A stretch of 64,000 bases of DNA from Bradyrhizobium daqingense (GCF_021044685.1 NZ_CP088014.1:6186001-6250000), one strand, 5' to 3'; counted from the first letter of the stretch, positions 8,218 through 17,196 are shown. Notes: generated from the letters alone by a model not told the origin. A program made the numbers and translations.

Positions 8218-8601
8218 ATGAAGTGGATTAGAGAACGCGACGCGCTGATCGCGCAAACCATGGCCTTCGTCCAATCGGTAACCGGCAAGACGGACGACGT
8301 CCTTCAGCCGGGCAAGCCGCCGGTTTCACCGGCGGCAAGCGTCGAGATTGTCGCGTCCGAGGCCGTGACCCTCGAGACCGTCACGGTCGAGATCGAGCCG
8401 CCCCAGCCCGCTCCGCAGCCTCAAGCTCCGCCGGCGCGGGCCATCGGCGATTTCCGCAGCGAGATGCAGGCCCGGATCGCCAATTTCCGCAAGCATCAGG
8501 AACGATTCGAGCGCGAGCGGGAGGAATATTGCGCGGCCACCCTGACCAAATTGCGTGCCGCGATCCGCAACCCCTCTGCCCGTCCGCCGGCCGAAGATTA
8601 A
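8218..8601 (+). CDS. Hypothetical protein with C-terminal coiled coil
   Basis: A 127-residue protein. The ATG MKWIRERDALIAQTM is chosen because GAGGTGG lies just upstream; ten extra codons are possible. The N-terminal helix (1-25) is followed by a Pro/Val/Glu-rich linker (VEIEPPQPAPQPQAPPA, about 60-80) and a charged coiled-coil-like helix (FRSEMQARIANFRKHQERFE, about 83-115). No signal peptide or known domain is seen. It may be a small cytoplasmic structural or adaptor protein; the function is not recognised. Confidence 0.55.
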   Translation: MKWIRERDALIAQTMAFVQSVTGKTDDVLQPGKPPVSPAASVEIVASEAVTLETVTVEIEPPQPAPQPQAPPARAIGDFRSEMQARIANFRKHQERFEREREEYCAATLTKLRAAIRNPSARPPAED

Positions 8602-8620
8602 GGCAGGCCGGCCAGGGGGC

Positions 8621-8740
8621 TTACAGCCAGGACCAGACCAGCCATAAATTGGCCGCGCAGGCGCCAAACAGCGCCAGCGTGAGGGGCAGGAGCATGTGCC
8701 CGCAGGAGGTTTTCAGGTCGCTCGTCATGGCCAAAAACAT
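8621..8740 (-). CDS. Possible single-pass small membrane protein
   Basis: A 39-residue frame starting MFLAMTSDLKTSCGHM (an internal ATG at 8728 is an alternative). The C-terminal half, LLPLTLALFGACAANLWLVW, would make one transmembrane helix. It ends 19 bp from the convergent 8218-8601 gene. Nothing else supports it, so it is a low-confidence small gene. Confidence 0.3.
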   Translation of the reverse strand: MFLAMTSDLKTSCGHMLLPLTLALFGACAANLWLVWSWL

Positions 8741-8904
8741 CCGCTGATTCCGGCCGGCGAGTCCCAGGGATTCTTTTTTCCGGGATTCAGGACTCGTTAA
8801 GGACTCACGGGCTGGGGCCATTGATCACGGCCCCGTGATCGGGCCTCAGCCCGGAACCCCTGCCCCTGCGAACTCGTTAAACGGCTTTCCTGGAGCGGGA
8901 AGAC

Positions 8905-9159
8905 ATGCCCTACGCCCTGTTCTGCAACGACGCCCAGATCAGCAAGGCCTATCCAAGCGAATCCGACGTCTGGAAGCTCGCGCAGCGAAGCGGTCTCGTC
9001 GTGGACGTGATCGCGGACGGCGCAGGGCCGGGCCCCCGCCGGGTGCTCGATAATGACTACGAGATCGCTCCCTGCCAGGCGGCCCAGGGCGAGGACCCTG
9101 CCCAGAACAAGGCTGAGGCGGACCAGCAATCGCGGATGGAGCTCGAGCTGAATTCCTGA
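8905..9159 (+). CDS. Conserved-looking 84-residue hypothetical protein
   Basis: The ATG follows GGAGCGGG at good spacing. The protein starts MPYALFCNDAQISKAYPSES and continues with a compact alpha/beta portion (VWKLAQRSGLVVDVI, RRVLDNDYEIAPC), then an acidic/Gln-rich tail. Two cysteines (positions about 8 and 57) are spaced too far apart for a known zinc motif. It has no signal peptide. It is probably a small cytoplasmic protein of unknown role. Confidence 0.6.
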   Translation: MPYALFCNDAQISKAYPSESDVWKLAQRSGLVVDVIADGAGPGPRRVLDNDYEIAPCQAAQGEDPAQNKAEADQQSRMELELNS

Positions 9160-9183
9160 TTCCGGCCCGAAACGGAAGGGCGT

Positions 9184-9426
9184 TCAGGGCGTGGCGGCCA
9201 CGAGCGAGGCCTGTTCCCCCGGCATCGGCACGCAGGCCTTGCGGCGATGCAGCCCGCGGATCGCCCCGGTGACCTTCATCACCTTGCCCGAGGGACAGGA
9301 GGCGTCCTTGACGAAGGCCACCTCATAGGGCGCCAGCATCAGCGGCTCGGATTTGAGGATTGTCTGTGCAGAGCACGGCAAGCAGAGGGAGCATGAAAGC
9401 ACCACTGCCGACACCAAGATACGCAT
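9184..9426 (-). CDS. Small exported protein, possibly DUF6719
   Basis: An 80-residue protein starting MRILVSAVVLSCSLCLPCSA, a clear Sec signal peptide with probable cleavage after CSA. The mature part (QTILKSEPLMLAPYEVAFVK, DASCPSGKVMKVTGAIRGLH, ending RRKACVPMPG) has two cysteines that could form a periplasmic disulphide. It resembles small rhizobial proteins that I recall as DUF6719, though I am not certain of the number. The 103-codon version starting further upstream would bury the signal peptide and is rejected. Confidence 0.65.
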   Translation of the reverse strand: MRILVSAVVLSCSLCLPCSAQTILKSEPLMLAPYEVAFVKDASCPSGKVMKVTGAIRGLHRRKACVPMPGEQASLVAATP

Positions 9427-9628
9427 GTCCGTCGTCCCACCAGCCCGGTAATTCTCATATAACGCGTTCCGGAGCGCGAGTTCCGTAAAGCGCAAAAATT
9501 ATTTTTGCTTTACCCCGGCCCCATGACGCGCGTGAGAAGGCGCGCCAGCATCGTTTGCAAGCAAATGACGCGCCAGATGGTTCACGCAAAGCAAACAATG
9601 GGCAGGCCCGGCAAGAGGCGGGCAAACG

Positions 9629-9652
9629 AAAGGCCGGCGGGAGCCGGCCTTT
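9629..9652 (-). terminator. Rho-independent terminator of the porin gene
   Basis: AAAGGCCGGC (9629-9638) and GCCGGCCTTT (9643-9652) form a perfect 10-bp stem with a 4-nt loop, 27 bp downstream of the stop at 9679. On the minus strand it is followed by CGTTTGCC. Confidence 0.75.
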
Positions 9653-9678
9653 GTCAGATCGTGGACGCTGGCAAAAGG

Positions 9679-10386
9679 TCAGTAGCGCGAGGCTGCCGGA
9701 CCGCCCCAACCGAAGCGGTAGTTCACGCCGACCTTCACGGTGTGCTCGTCCTCCCGGCCGCGGACGCCGACGATGTCAGCCGGACCAGAGGTGAAGGTCG
9801 TGCTGCCAAAGTTATAGTATTGGTACTCGGCCTTGGCCGACCAGCTCGGCGCGAACATGTATTCGAGGCCGGCGCCAACGGTGTAGCCGTCCTTGCTATT
9901 GCCGGTGGTGGTGAAGGCCTGCGGCACCCCGGCGATGTTCACGCCAAGGCCGTTATTGCGCCAAGCATAACCGCCCTTGGCGTAGAGCAGCGTCGGTCCC
10001 CAGGTGTAGCCGATGCGACCGGTCACCGACCCGAGTTGGTCGGTATTGGACGTCACCTGCGTGCCCAGCGGGAACGTGACACCGTTGTTGTTGGTCGGCA
10101 GCCAGGAATACTGGGCCTCGATACCAACCACCCAGTTGGGCGCGAATTGGTAGTCGAAGCCGCCCTGCACGCCGCCGAGGAAGCGGGCGTCGCTCGACTG
10201 GAAGCTGCTGTCGCCGGCGAACGCGCCGCCGACATGGCCGCCGATGTAGAAACCGGTCCAATTGTAAATCACCTGCGGCGGCGTATAGGCCGGCGCCTTG
10301 GTGTAAGGGCGCGGCTGCATGTCGGCTGCTGCGGCCGGTCCGGCCAGCGCGAGCAGAGCGACTGCTCCGAGCAAAATCTTTTTCAT
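9679..10386 (-). CDS. Outer-membrane beta-barrel protein (Omp25/Omp31 type)
   Basis: A 235-residue protein with signal peptide MKKILLGAVALLALAGPAAA (cleavage before ADMQPRP). An ATG two codons upstream, at 10392, is equally possible. The mature start matches rhizobial Omp25/31-like porins: YNWTGFYIGGHVGGAFAG, then alternating amphipathic beta strands (GGFDYQFAPNWVVGIEAQYS, GRIGYTWGPTLLYAKGGYAW, GAGLEYMFAPSWSAKAEYQY). The terminal strand is VKVGVNYRFGWG. Such eight-stranded barrels are abundant structural proteins of the outer membrane in this group. The upstream GC-poor leader (10387-10673) presumably holds the promoter, and the gene ends at a strong terminator. Confidence 0.9.
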   Translation of the reverse strand: MKKILLGAVALLALAGPAAAADMQPRPYTKAPAYTPPQVIYNWTGFYIGGHVGGAFAGDSSFQSSDARFLGGVQGGFDYQFAPNWVVGIEAQYSWLPTNNNGVTFPLGTQVTSNTDQLGSVTGRIGYTWGPTLLYAKGGYAWRNNGLGVNIAGVPQAFTTTGNSKDGYTVGAGLEYMFAPSWSAKAEYQYYNFGSTTFTSGPADIVGVRGREDEHTVKVGVNYRFGWGGPAASRY

Positions 10387-10673
10387 AGTCATCCCCGTTC
10401 TTTCATAAACGACACTCAGGAAACAACGTGGCGTGAATTGGGTTGCTTCGCGGCGGTGCCGGAACGTTGATCGTTCGTTACTGTGACGGGGCGGCAACAA
10501 CGCGATTTTGTTCCGTCCCGCCGCCCTGCGCCGACTGTTTTTGTTGCCTGCGCGAGGCCTGCCGTAACGATTTGTCGCAAGGCCGAACCACCTCGTTCAA
10601 AGCTCGCCGAAATGTGATCCAGCGGCTCCGGCAGCTCTCGTTCTAGCACCAAGCGATGAAGGCCGGCTTTGGG

Positions 10674-11117
10674 CTATCGCGTCATCTTTTCCAGTTCCGG
10701 AAAGGGTACGTAAACCGCGCCGGCACAGAGCTCATTGGTGCGATCGACGACCCGATCGGCCCGCCCGTTGACGAAGATCACCGCCCGCTCGCGCATCCCC
10801 TTATAGCTGCCGTCGGTCTCGCGCGGGGTGAAGTGCAGACAGCTCACATAGAACTGGCGCCCGCCAACCTCCCGCTGCACCGGCTCGGCCATGCTGGCCT
10901 CGCGCACGCCGACGGGATTGTTGAGATAGGTCCGCATCAGGGCGAGCGTGTCGCTGCGGAAATTGTCCGGGAACGGCTGCGGGCCTCCGGCCTGGCCCCC
11001 GCCCCACAGCGACGGCCGGTCAGTGTCGCTGCCGAAACAGGCCGCGAGCGCCAATGGCAATGCCAATATCACCGCACGTCTCGCCAATCGCCCCACAGCC
11101 CCCCGCTCTCCGCTCAA
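10674..11117 (-). CDS. Putative lipoprotein of unknown function
   Basis: A 147-residue protein with a lipoprotein signal: Arg-rich n-region, then LALPLALAAC, where Cys27 is the expected lipidated residue. The mature domain contains FRSDTLALMRTYLNNPVGVR, QFYVSCLHFTPRE, RAVIFVNGRADRV and ELCAGAVYVPFPELEK, a pattern of conserved-looking strands with two cysteines that may form a disulphide. It is probably anchored to the outer membrane on the periplasmic side. No enzymatic motif is visible. Confidence 0.75.
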   Translation of the reverse strand: MSGERGAVGRLARRAVILALPLALAACFGSDTDRPSLWGGGQAGGPQPFPDNFRSDTLALMRTYLNNPVGVREASMAEPVQREVGGRQFYVSCLHFTPRETDGSYKGMRERAVIFVNGRADRVVDRTNELCAGAVYVPFPELEKMTR

Positions 11118-11299
11118 TCAGACTCGAAGAGGTTCTAGCTCCAAGCCTGCGCGAAGGGAATCTGCTTGCAGCGGCTCAATAGCGCACCGGCCCGCCGCCG
11201 ATACCTCGGCTTTCGTGCGAGGCATGGCGAACGGACCGGGCCTGAATCCGCACGCGGCGACGGGGCAATGCCAGGGATGCCGCCGCGCGGGATCAGTCG

Positions 11300-11680
11300 T
11301 CAGTTGCGCTTGTCGGTCGTTGCCGGCTTGGTCACGTCCGGCTGCGCCTTCTGCGACTGCTTTTCAGAGACCTGCTTGTCCTGATGGCGATGCTTGCCCA
11401 CGGCCTTGTGCTCGTCGGGCGCGGCGGCGGCGTTGGCGTTCATCGGGCTCGACTTGCCGTCGACCTTGGCATCGGCCTTGGTGTCGCCAGCCTTCGTGTC
11501 AGTCTTGGCGTCAGTCTTGGCGCCCGCATCCGGTTTGACGGCCGTGGTCGCCGCCTTGGTCTGGCTCTGGTCCGCCTTGATCGCCGGCGCGGTCGTGGTG
11601 GTCTTGCCGGTCTCGGCCGCGAAGGCCGGGGCTGCGATCACGGAGGCGGCGAGCAAGGCTGCAGAGATGGTCTTCAACAT
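11300..11680 (-). CDS. Secreted Ala/Lys/Asp/Thr-rich low-complexity protein
   Basis: A 126-residue protein. The start is the ATG of MLKTISAALLAASVIAAPAF, which has a GAGGAG ribosome-binding site; earlier in-frame starts are rejected because they bury the signal peptide. After cleavage near AFA-AET the chain is low complexity, with repeated DAKTDTKAG and DTKADAKVDG units between about 50 and 75. It ends with a His/Lys/Gln-rich tail (VGKHRHQDKQVSEKQ). It is likely intrinsically disordered and periplasmic. The His cluster might bind metal, but that is speculation. Confidence 0.65.
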   Translation of the reverse strand: MLKTISAALLAASVIAAPAFAAETGKTTTTAPAIKADQSQTKAATTAVKPDAGAKTDAKTDTKAGDTKADAKVDGKSSPMNANAAAAPDEHKAVGKHRHQDKQVSEKQSQKAQPDVTKPATTDKRN

Positions 11681-11932
11681 GGTTGGTCTCCTCTTGGAAG
11701 GATCTCGAGGCGGCGCCCTCTCGCCTACCCTTTCGATCGTAGGTAGGAGCCTAGGGGCCGCGCACTGAACCCGTTCTGAAGGCCATTGCAGGCTTCCGTT
11801 CATCTCGATGACAAGTTTGTCATCTGCCGTCGGGCGAATAGATCGTGCGAAGCGGGAATGTTTTTGCCCCACAGGTGTTCCGGTCTTCGGGCAATCGTGT
11901 AGGATCGCCACGTTCCATACGGGAGAACATCA

Positions 11933-12475
11933 ATGCGCAGACTCTCAATGCTTCTGGTGCCGGGACTGGTCTCGATGGCCCTGGCGGCCGGGCCGATGCT
12001 GACCAGCGCCTATGCCGCCGGCAGCGATGAACCCTCGCCGCCGCCGAAGTCGGACAGTTCGGCCAAGAAGGGCAAGAAAAAAAGCTCATCCATCAGCGAC
12101 CCCAAATTCCTCGCAGCCTATCGCACCGCTTACACCGCGATCTACGATCGGCACGACTACACGGGCGCGATCGGCCAGCTGAAGTCGCTCAAGCGCGACG
12201 ACGTCGCCGACGTCGCCAATCTGATTGGCTACTCCTATCGCAAGCTCGGCGATTACCAGTCGTCGAAGACCTATTACGAGCTGGCGCTGAAGGGCGATCC
12301 GAACCACGTCCGCACCTGGCAGTATTACGGCCTCTGGCAGCTCGAGCAGGGCAACCGCGAACAGGCGCAATATCACCTGAACAAGATCGCCTCGCTCGCC
12401 GGCACCGACAGCTCCGAGTATCGCTCGCTGGCTGAAGCGCTCGACAAGCCGACCGGCGCGACGCTGGTCTACTGA
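11933..12475 (+). CDS. Exported TPR-repeat protein
   Basis: A 180-residue protein with a signal peptide (MRRLSMLLVPGLVSMALAAG, cleavage around SAYA-AGS), then a Ser/Lys-rich linker (PPPKSDSSAKKGKKKSS). Tandem tetratricopeptide helices follow: AYRTAYTAIYDRHDYTGAIG, ADVANLIGYSYRKLGDYQSS, TYYELALKGDPNHVRTWQYY and GLWQLEQGNREQAQYHLNKI. TPR domains bind protein partners, so a periplasmic scaffold role is likely. A strong hairpin terminator follows 24 bp after the stop. Confidence 0.82.
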   Translation: MRRLSMLLVPGLVSMALAAGPMLTSAYAAGSDEPSPPPKSDSSAKKGKKKSSSISDPKFLAAYRTAYTAIYDRHDYTGAIGQLKSLKRDDVADVANLIGYSYRKLGDYQSSKTYYELALKGDPNHVRTWQYYGLWQLEQGNREQAQYHLNKIASLAGTDSSEYRSLAEALDKPTGATLVY

Positions 12476-12499
12476 CGATCGCCTCGTTGCGTTCAAACG

Positions 12500-12529
12500 A
12501 ACGGGCACAACCTTTGGGTTGTGCCCGTT
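12500..12529 (+). terminator. Hairpin terminator after the TPR gene
   Basis: AACGGGCACAACC (12500-12512) pairs perfectly with GGTTGTGCCCGTT (12517-12529) across a 4-nt loop. The 13-bp stem is followed by a pyrimidine-rich but not pure T tract. Confidence 0.7.
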
Positions 12530-12578
12530 CCGCTTTCTCGGCTAGCTTCGCGCACCTTCCCCTGCAAATTGGTGCGCA

Positions 12579-13967
12579 ATGGACAAGTGGCTGCGGTCCG
12601 CGATCGACTACATCGGCTCCTGGATCGAATACCAACAGAGGACGTTGCAGCAGCCTGGCGTCATTGCCGCCTTCGCCCATCGCGGCGAGGTCGTCGCCGA
12701 GCATGCCTTCGGCCTCGCCGATCTCGACACGGGAGAGAAGCTCACCCCGCGTCATCGCTTCCGCATCGCCTCGCACTCCAAGAGCTTCACCTCCGCGGGC
12801 ATCATGAAGCTGCGCGAGCAGCGCAAGCTCCGGCTCGATGATCCCGTCGGCCAATATGTCGGCGGCCTCCATCCGCGCCTCGCCGAGACGACGATCGCGC
12901 AGGTGCTCTCGCACAGCGCGGGGCTGACGCGCGACGGCGCCGATTCCGGCCAGTTCATCGACAATCGCCCGTATCTGGACGCGGAGGAGCTGCTCGCGGA
13001 ATTGAAGTTGCCGACCGCGATCGAGCCCGGCACGCGCTTCAAATATTCCAATCACGGCTTTGGCCTGATCGGCCTCGTGATCGAAGCCGTGACCAAGGAG
13101 CCCTATCCGGCCTGGATCAAGCGCGAGATCATCGAGCCGGCCGGCTTGCGTGAGGTCGAGCCCGATGCACCGCTTGCCAAGGGCACGCCGTTCGCGCGCG
13201 GTCATACCCGAAAGCTGCCGTTCGGCGAGCGATGCGTGATCCCCGGTGACAATCCCGCGCACGCCATGGCATCGGCGGCCGGCTTCGTCGCGACCGCCGG
13301 CGACACCGCCCGCTTCTTCGGCCAGCTCGCGCCCAATGCGAAAAAGAGCGTGCTCTCGGCCGCGAGCCGCCGCGAGATGACGCGCCACCATTGGCGCATC
13401 CCGCAAAGCTTCGAGGGGTATTACGGGCTCGGCGTCAATGCCGGCAAGACCGACGGCTGGGACTGGTTCGGCCATAGCGGCGGATTCCAAGGCTATATAT
13501 CCCGGACCTGCGCCATACCTTCTTGCGAGCTTGCGATCAGCATCCTCAGCAACTCCATCGACGGCGCGGCACCGTTCTGGATGGACGGCGCGATGCAGAT
13601 CCTGCGCGTCTTCAAGACGCGCGGTGCAGCCGACCGCCGCGTGCGCGACTGGAGCGGCCGGTGGTGGACGATCTGGGGTGCCAGCGATCTCGTGCCCGCG
13701 GGCAACCGCGTGCTCGTCGCCAACCCGCAATTTGTCAACCCGTTCATGGATGCCGCCGAGATCGAGGTCACCGGCCGCGACACCGGCAAGCTCGCCTGGG
13801 CCGCCGGCTATTCCAGCCACGGCGAGCCCGTCCGCCGCGTGCGCGACAAGCGCGGCAAAATCGCGAGTATCTGGATCGCCGGCGCCAATGTGAAGCCGGA
13901 GCGTGTCGTGTCGCGGGAGATCGCGCGCCGGTACCCGCCGCGCAAGCGGCGGCCTATTCCCGAATGA
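12579..13967 (+). CDS. Serine hydrolase of the beta-lactamase/PBP family
   Basis: A 462-residue class C-like serine hydrolase. The nucleophile motif SxxK is Ser65-His-Ser-Lys68 (IASHSKSF). The YxN motif is Tyr156-Ser-Asn158 (KYSNHG), and GHSGGFQGY takes the place of the third KTG box. The family includes D-aminopeptidases, esterases and cell-wall carboxypeptidases, so the substrate cannot be named. No signal peptide is visible, which suggests a cytoplasmic enzyme. The C-terminal ~110 residues (WSGRWWTIWGASDLVPAGNR onwards) form a beta-rich lipocalin-like extension seen in this family. The 3' end overlaps the convergent carboxypeptidase gene by 14 bp. Confidence 0.85.
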   Translation: MDKWLRSAIDYIGSWIEYQQRTLQQPGVIAAFAHRGEVVAEHAFGLADLDTGEKLTPRHRFRIASHSKSFTSAGIMKLREQRKLRLDDPVGQYVGGLHPRLAETTIAQVLSHSAGLTRDGADSGQFIDNRPYLDAEELLAELKLPTAIEPGTRFKYSNHGFGLIGLVIEAVTKEPYPAWIKREIIEPAGLREVEPDAPLAKGTPFARGHTRKLPFGERCVIPGDNPAHAMASAAGFVATAGDTARFFGQLAPNAKKSVLSAASRREMTRHHWRIPQSFEGYYGLGVNAGKTDGWDWFGHSGGFQGYISRTCAIPSCELAISILSNSIDGAAPFWMDGAMQILRVFKTRGAADRRVRDWSGRWWTIWGASDLVPAGNRVLVANPQFVNPFMDAAEIEVTGRDTGKLAWAAGYSSHGEPVRRVRDKRGKIASIWIAGANVKPERVVSREIARRYPPRKRRPIPE

Positions 13968-15519
13968 GAGTTTCCACCTCGTTCCGGAGCGCCTGCCGTG
14001 AGCCGTCGCGCGAATAGAACATGTGGCCGCCGGGATAGACCACGAATTTCACGCGCTGGGTCGCGAAGGCCGGCAACTGATCGAGCACCCGCTTGGATCC
14101 GAAATAGGGCGTGGCGAGATCGAACAGGCCGTGCGTGACCAGCACGTTCAGCTTCGCATCGGTGGCGAGTATCTCGCGCAGCTCCGACACCGATTGAGGC
14201 GGGTTGATGCCGCGGCCGAAATCCCACTGGCCATGGAGGGCGCCGTTCAGGACCTCATAAGAGCCATCCGGCCGCCAGTTGAGCTTACGCGTGAGCACGT
14301 CAACTGCAGCACTCGTCAGCGGCGCCTGGAGCGCATCACCCGAAGGGTCCCCGAAGCGTGAGCTGCTGGAATCCGGGTTGGGATCCAGGCCGCGCACCGA
14401 GCCATCGTAGCGTCCCGTCACCTTGCCGTTCTTGCGGTCGAACTCGCGGCGGAATTCGCCGACGTCGAAGCGGCCGGCGAGCCGGCGGCTCACGGCCTGG
14501 TCGATCCCGGTGAGTTCGGCGACCTTGTCGGCGAGGCGATTGGTCGCTTCCTTGTCCGCCTGGCCCTTGACGAGGTCGGCCAGGAATTCACCGCGCGCGT
14601 AAGCCTCGACATCGGCGAGATCGGCGCGCTTGACCGGGCCGGCCGCCAATCCTTTGGCTTCACGCGCCACGGCGACATAGCTCGGCAGCGTCGCGACATA
14701 TTGCAGGAGGCTCGTGCCGGTGAACTCGCGGAAGTCGAACAGCGGCGAGACCAGGATCAGCCCCCTGACGCCCACACCGTGCTGGAGCTGCAACTGGCGT
14801 ACGACCTTCGGTCCGCGAATGCCGCCATAGCTCTCGCCCGCGACGTATTTGGGCGAGACCAGCCGGTCGTGCTTCTCGAGCCAGCGCCGGATCACGAGCG
14901 CGATCGCATTGGCGTCGCCGTCGACGGAATAGAACGATTTGCGCGCGTCCTCGCCGCTGGCGACGAACCGGCTATAGCCGGTGCTGACGGGATCGATGAA
15001 GACGAGGTCGGTGAAGTCGAGCCAGGTCTCGGCGTTCGGCTTCACCTCGGGCGAGGCCGACGGAGACAGCGCCTCGCCATCGAACGGCAGCCGCCACGGC
15101 CCGGCCGCGCCGAACTGGAGCCAGGCCGAGGACGCGCCCGGCCCGCCGTTGAACAGGAACGTCACCGGCCGCGTGGCGCGGTCGGCCCCATCGAGCGCGT
15201 AGGATGTGTAAGCGATGTCGGCGAGCGGCTCGCCCTTGCCGTCGAACACGCGGATCGAGCCCGCAGTGGCGGCGAAATTGAGGGTGCGGCCGGGCAGATC
15301 GAGCGTCTGCTTCGTGGTGGAATCCGGTGGCAGACGGTGCAGCTCGGCGGTCGAGGATGGATTTTGCGCTGCGCTGCCGCGTCCGCCTTTCTGTCCGGTC
15401 GACGCCGCTGTCTCGGCGCGCGGCTGCGGATCATCCGCGTGCGCAAATCCTGCCAGCGCGAAAGCCGACACCGCCAGCATCAGGGCCACGCGGCGGAGCA
15501 TCGGCGGATTCGTGACCAT
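13954..15519 (-). CDS. Exported S10-family serine carboxypeptidase-like protein
   Basis: A 521-residue protein. The chosen ATG (MVTNPPMLRR) has GGAG upstream and gives a signal peptide (LRRVALMLAVSAFALAGFAH). S10 motifs are present: FLFNGGPGAS (124-128 oxyanion region), FIDPVSTGYS, nucleophile Ser230 in AGESYGG, a catalytic Asp candidate in HGLFDLATPYFG, and His in YPGGHMFYSRDG. S10 enzymes remove C-terminal residues at acidic pH and in bacteria are periplasmic. The family is less common in bacteria than in fungi and plants, but alphaproteobacteria have this type. Convergent overlap with the upstream serine hydrolase suggests independent transcription. Confidence 0.88.
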   Translation of the reverse strand: MVTNPPMLRRVALMLAVSAFALAGFAHADDPQPRAETAASTGQKGGRGSAAQNPSSTAELHRLPPDSTTKQTLDLPGRTLNFAATAGSIRVFDGKGEPLADIAYTSYALDGADRATRPVTFLFNGGPGASSAWLQFGAAGPWRLPFDGEALSPSASPEVKPNAETWLDFTDLVFIDPVSTGYSRFVASGEDARKSFYSVDGDANAIALVIRRWLEKHDRLVSPKYVAGESYGGIRGPKVVRQLQLQHGVGVRGLILVSPLFDFREFTGTSLLQYVATLPSYVAVAREAKGLAAGPVKRADLADVEAYARGEFLADLVKGQADKEATNRLADKVAELTGIDQAVSRRLAGRFDVGEFRREFDRKNGKVTGRYDGSVRGLDPNPDSSSSRFGDPSGDALQAPLTSAAVDVLTRKLNWRPDGSYEVLNGALHGQWDFGRGINPPQSVSELREILATDAKLNVLVTHGLFDLATPYFGSKRVLDQLPAFATQRVKFVVYPGGHMFYSRDGSRQALRNEVETLIRE

Positions 15520-15746
15520 GATCGTTCTCCGTGCCGGCTGTGAGAGCCGGTGGACAGAAAGATAGCGCGGAATTGCGACGGTTTGGGGGATCGAGCCCGA
15601 TCCGGCTCGAAACGCCCTGGATTTCTCCTGGGATCCGGCGGTCGCCATTTGCCTTGAACGGTGGTCGTCCTCGACAATGGCAGCCCACCTCGTATAGACG
15701 AGCGCGGCGGAACTTACTCGAGCCAGCGGCACCTGCCTGGGAAGCC

Positions 15747-16526
15747 ATGACCAAGTCCTCGCGATACGACAAGATTGCCTTCGTCGCCAGCCCGAGCAGC
15801 GAGGCCCAGGCCGCTTTCGGCCAGCTCACCGGGCAATATGGCAATTGCGATCCTGACGAGGCCGACGTCGTGGTCGCGCTCGGCGGCGACGGGCTGATGC
15901 TCCAGACGCTGCACCACCACATGCGCACGGGAAAGCCGATCTACGGCATGCACCGCGGCACGGTCGGCTTCCTGATGAACGAGTACTCGACGCACGATCT
16001 GCGCCAACGGCTCGAGACGGCGCATGAATCCGAGATCAATCCGCTCCTGATGCGCGCCACCGACGTCAACGACCGCGTGCACCTGCACCACGCCATCAAT
16101 GAGGTCTACCTGTTCCGCCAGACCTCTCAAGCGGCGCGCCTGCGGATCCTGATCGACGAGCGCGAGCGCATGCCCGAGCTGATCGCCGACGGCATCATCG
16201 TGGCGACGCCGGCAGGCTCGACTGCCTACAACCTCTCCGCCCAAGGCCCGATCCTGCCGATCAACGCCGCCCTGCTGGCACTGACACCGATCAGCGCCTT
16301 CCGGCCGCGGCGCTGGCGCGGCGCCCTGCTGCCCAATACCGCCTATGTCGTGATCGAGGTGCTGGAAGACGACAAGCGCCCGGTCGCCGCGGTCGCCGAC
16401 CACGAGGAAGTGCGCAGGGTCCGGCGCGTCGAGGTGCTCTCGGACAAGAGCATCTCGATGCGGATGTTGTTCGACCCCGGCCACAGCCTGGAAGAGCGGA
16501 TCCTGCGCGAGCAGTTCGGCTACTGA
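15747..16526 (+). CDS. nadK: NAD kinase
   Basis: A 259-residue protein that uses ATP to phosphorylate NAD to NADP in the cytoplasm. The hallmark GGDG motif is at residues 46-49 (VVALGGDGLML), the NE motif at Asn118-Glu119 (HAINEVYL), and the substrate loop ATPAGSTAYNLSAQGPI follows. The N-terminus is short, as is normal for alphaproteobacterial NAD kinases. The start ATG at 15747 has GGGAAG upstream; a 331-codon extension is rejected as out of family. It ends 37 bp before a perfect 12-bp inverted repeat that separates it from the response regulator. Confidence 0.95.
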   Translation: MTKSSRYDKIAFVASPSSEAQAAFGQLTGQYGNCDPDEADVVVALGGDGLMLQTLHHHMRTGKPIYGMHRGTVGFLMNEYSTHDLRQRLETAHESEINPLLMRATDVNDRVHLHHAINEVYLFRQTSQAARLRILIDERERMPELIADGIIVATPAGSTAYNLSAQGPILPINAALLALTPISAFRPRRWRGALLPNTAYVVIEVLEDDKRPVAAVADHEEVRRVRRVEVLSDKSISMRMLFDPGHSLEERILREQFGY

Positions 16527-16562
16527 GGCGCCGGCCCGGCCCTCCCAAAGCCCGATCGCAAC

Positions 16563-16599
16563 CCTTCGTTAACCCCCGGCACGATATGGTTAACGAAGG
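16563..16599. promoter_or_regulatory. Perfect 12-bp inverted repeat upstream of the response regulator
   Basis: CCTTCGTTAACC (16563-16574) and GGTTAACGAAGG (16588-16599) are exact inverted copies separated by 13 bp, 24 bp before the response-regulator ATG. Both arms contain TTAA, the CtrA half-site core. It could be an operator or a terminator-like hairpin of nadK, but there is no T tract. Confidence 0.5.
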
Positions 16600-16622
16600 T
16601 TGACCGCTTTGGCCCGGGCGTC

Positions 16623-17168
16623 ATGTTTCGTATCGACTTCAACAAGCTGCGCTTTCTTGTCTGCGACGACAATCCGCACATGCGCCGCATCCTGCGGACG
16701 CTGCTGCACTCGTTCGGCGCGCGCGAGGTCTACGAGGCCGAGGACGGCGCCACCGCGCTGGAAATGTACAGCCATTACGTGCCCGACATCGTCATCACCG
16801 ACTGGGCGATGCCGATCTTCGACGGGCTCGAGCTCGCGCAGATGATCCGGCAGCCGGAATCGAAGGGTAACCCTTACGCGCCGATCATCATGCTGACCGG
16901 CCATTCCGAGAAGCGCCGCGTGACCGTGGCGCGCGATGCCGGCGTCACCGAATTCCTGGCCAAGCCGATCTCGGCCAAGGGGCTCTACCAGCGCATCCTC
17001 AACGTGGTCGCCAATCCCCGCCCCTTCATCAAGACCAAGACCTATTTCGGCCCGGACCGGCGCCGCAACACCAACTCCGCCTATATGGGGCCGGAGCGCC
17101 GCGTCGGCGAAAAGCACGAGGTGCTGCAGCAGCCCTCGCTGCTCGACAAGGCCCGCTCCTCCATCTAG
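16623..17168 (+). CDS. Single-domain response regulator with disordered tail
   Basis: A 181-residue receiver protein. The acidic pair is Asp15-Asp16 (VCDDNPHM), the phosphoacceptor Asp60 (VITDWAMP), the conserved Thr92 (MLTGHS), and Lys114 (LAKPIS). No output domain follows; residues about 130-181 form a basic then disordered tail (TYFGPDRRRNTNSAYMGPER). Such stand-alone receivers shuttle phosphate or bind partner proteins in alphaproteobacterial phosphorelays. The next gene, 28 bp downstream, encodes an Hpt-type protein, so the two probably form one relay. No histidine kinase is adjacent. The inverted repeat upstream suggests specific control. Confidence 0.9.
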   Translation: MFRIDFNKLRFLVCDDNPHMRRILRTLLHSFGAREVYEAEDGATALEMYSHYVPDIVITDWAMPIFDGLELAQMIRQPESKGNPYAPIIMLTGHSEKRRVTVARDAGVTEFLAKPISAKGLYQRILNVVANPRPFIKTKTYFGPDRRRNTNSAYMGPERRVGEKHEVLQQPSLLDKARSSI

Positions 17169-17196
17169 CGCAACGTCTTCAGGCGAGGCAGGCATC

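Noticed and set aside
12189..13820. A 543-codon minus-strand frame
   Set aside because: It is antisense to the TPR and serine hydrolase genes, both well supported; the translation has shadow-type composition.
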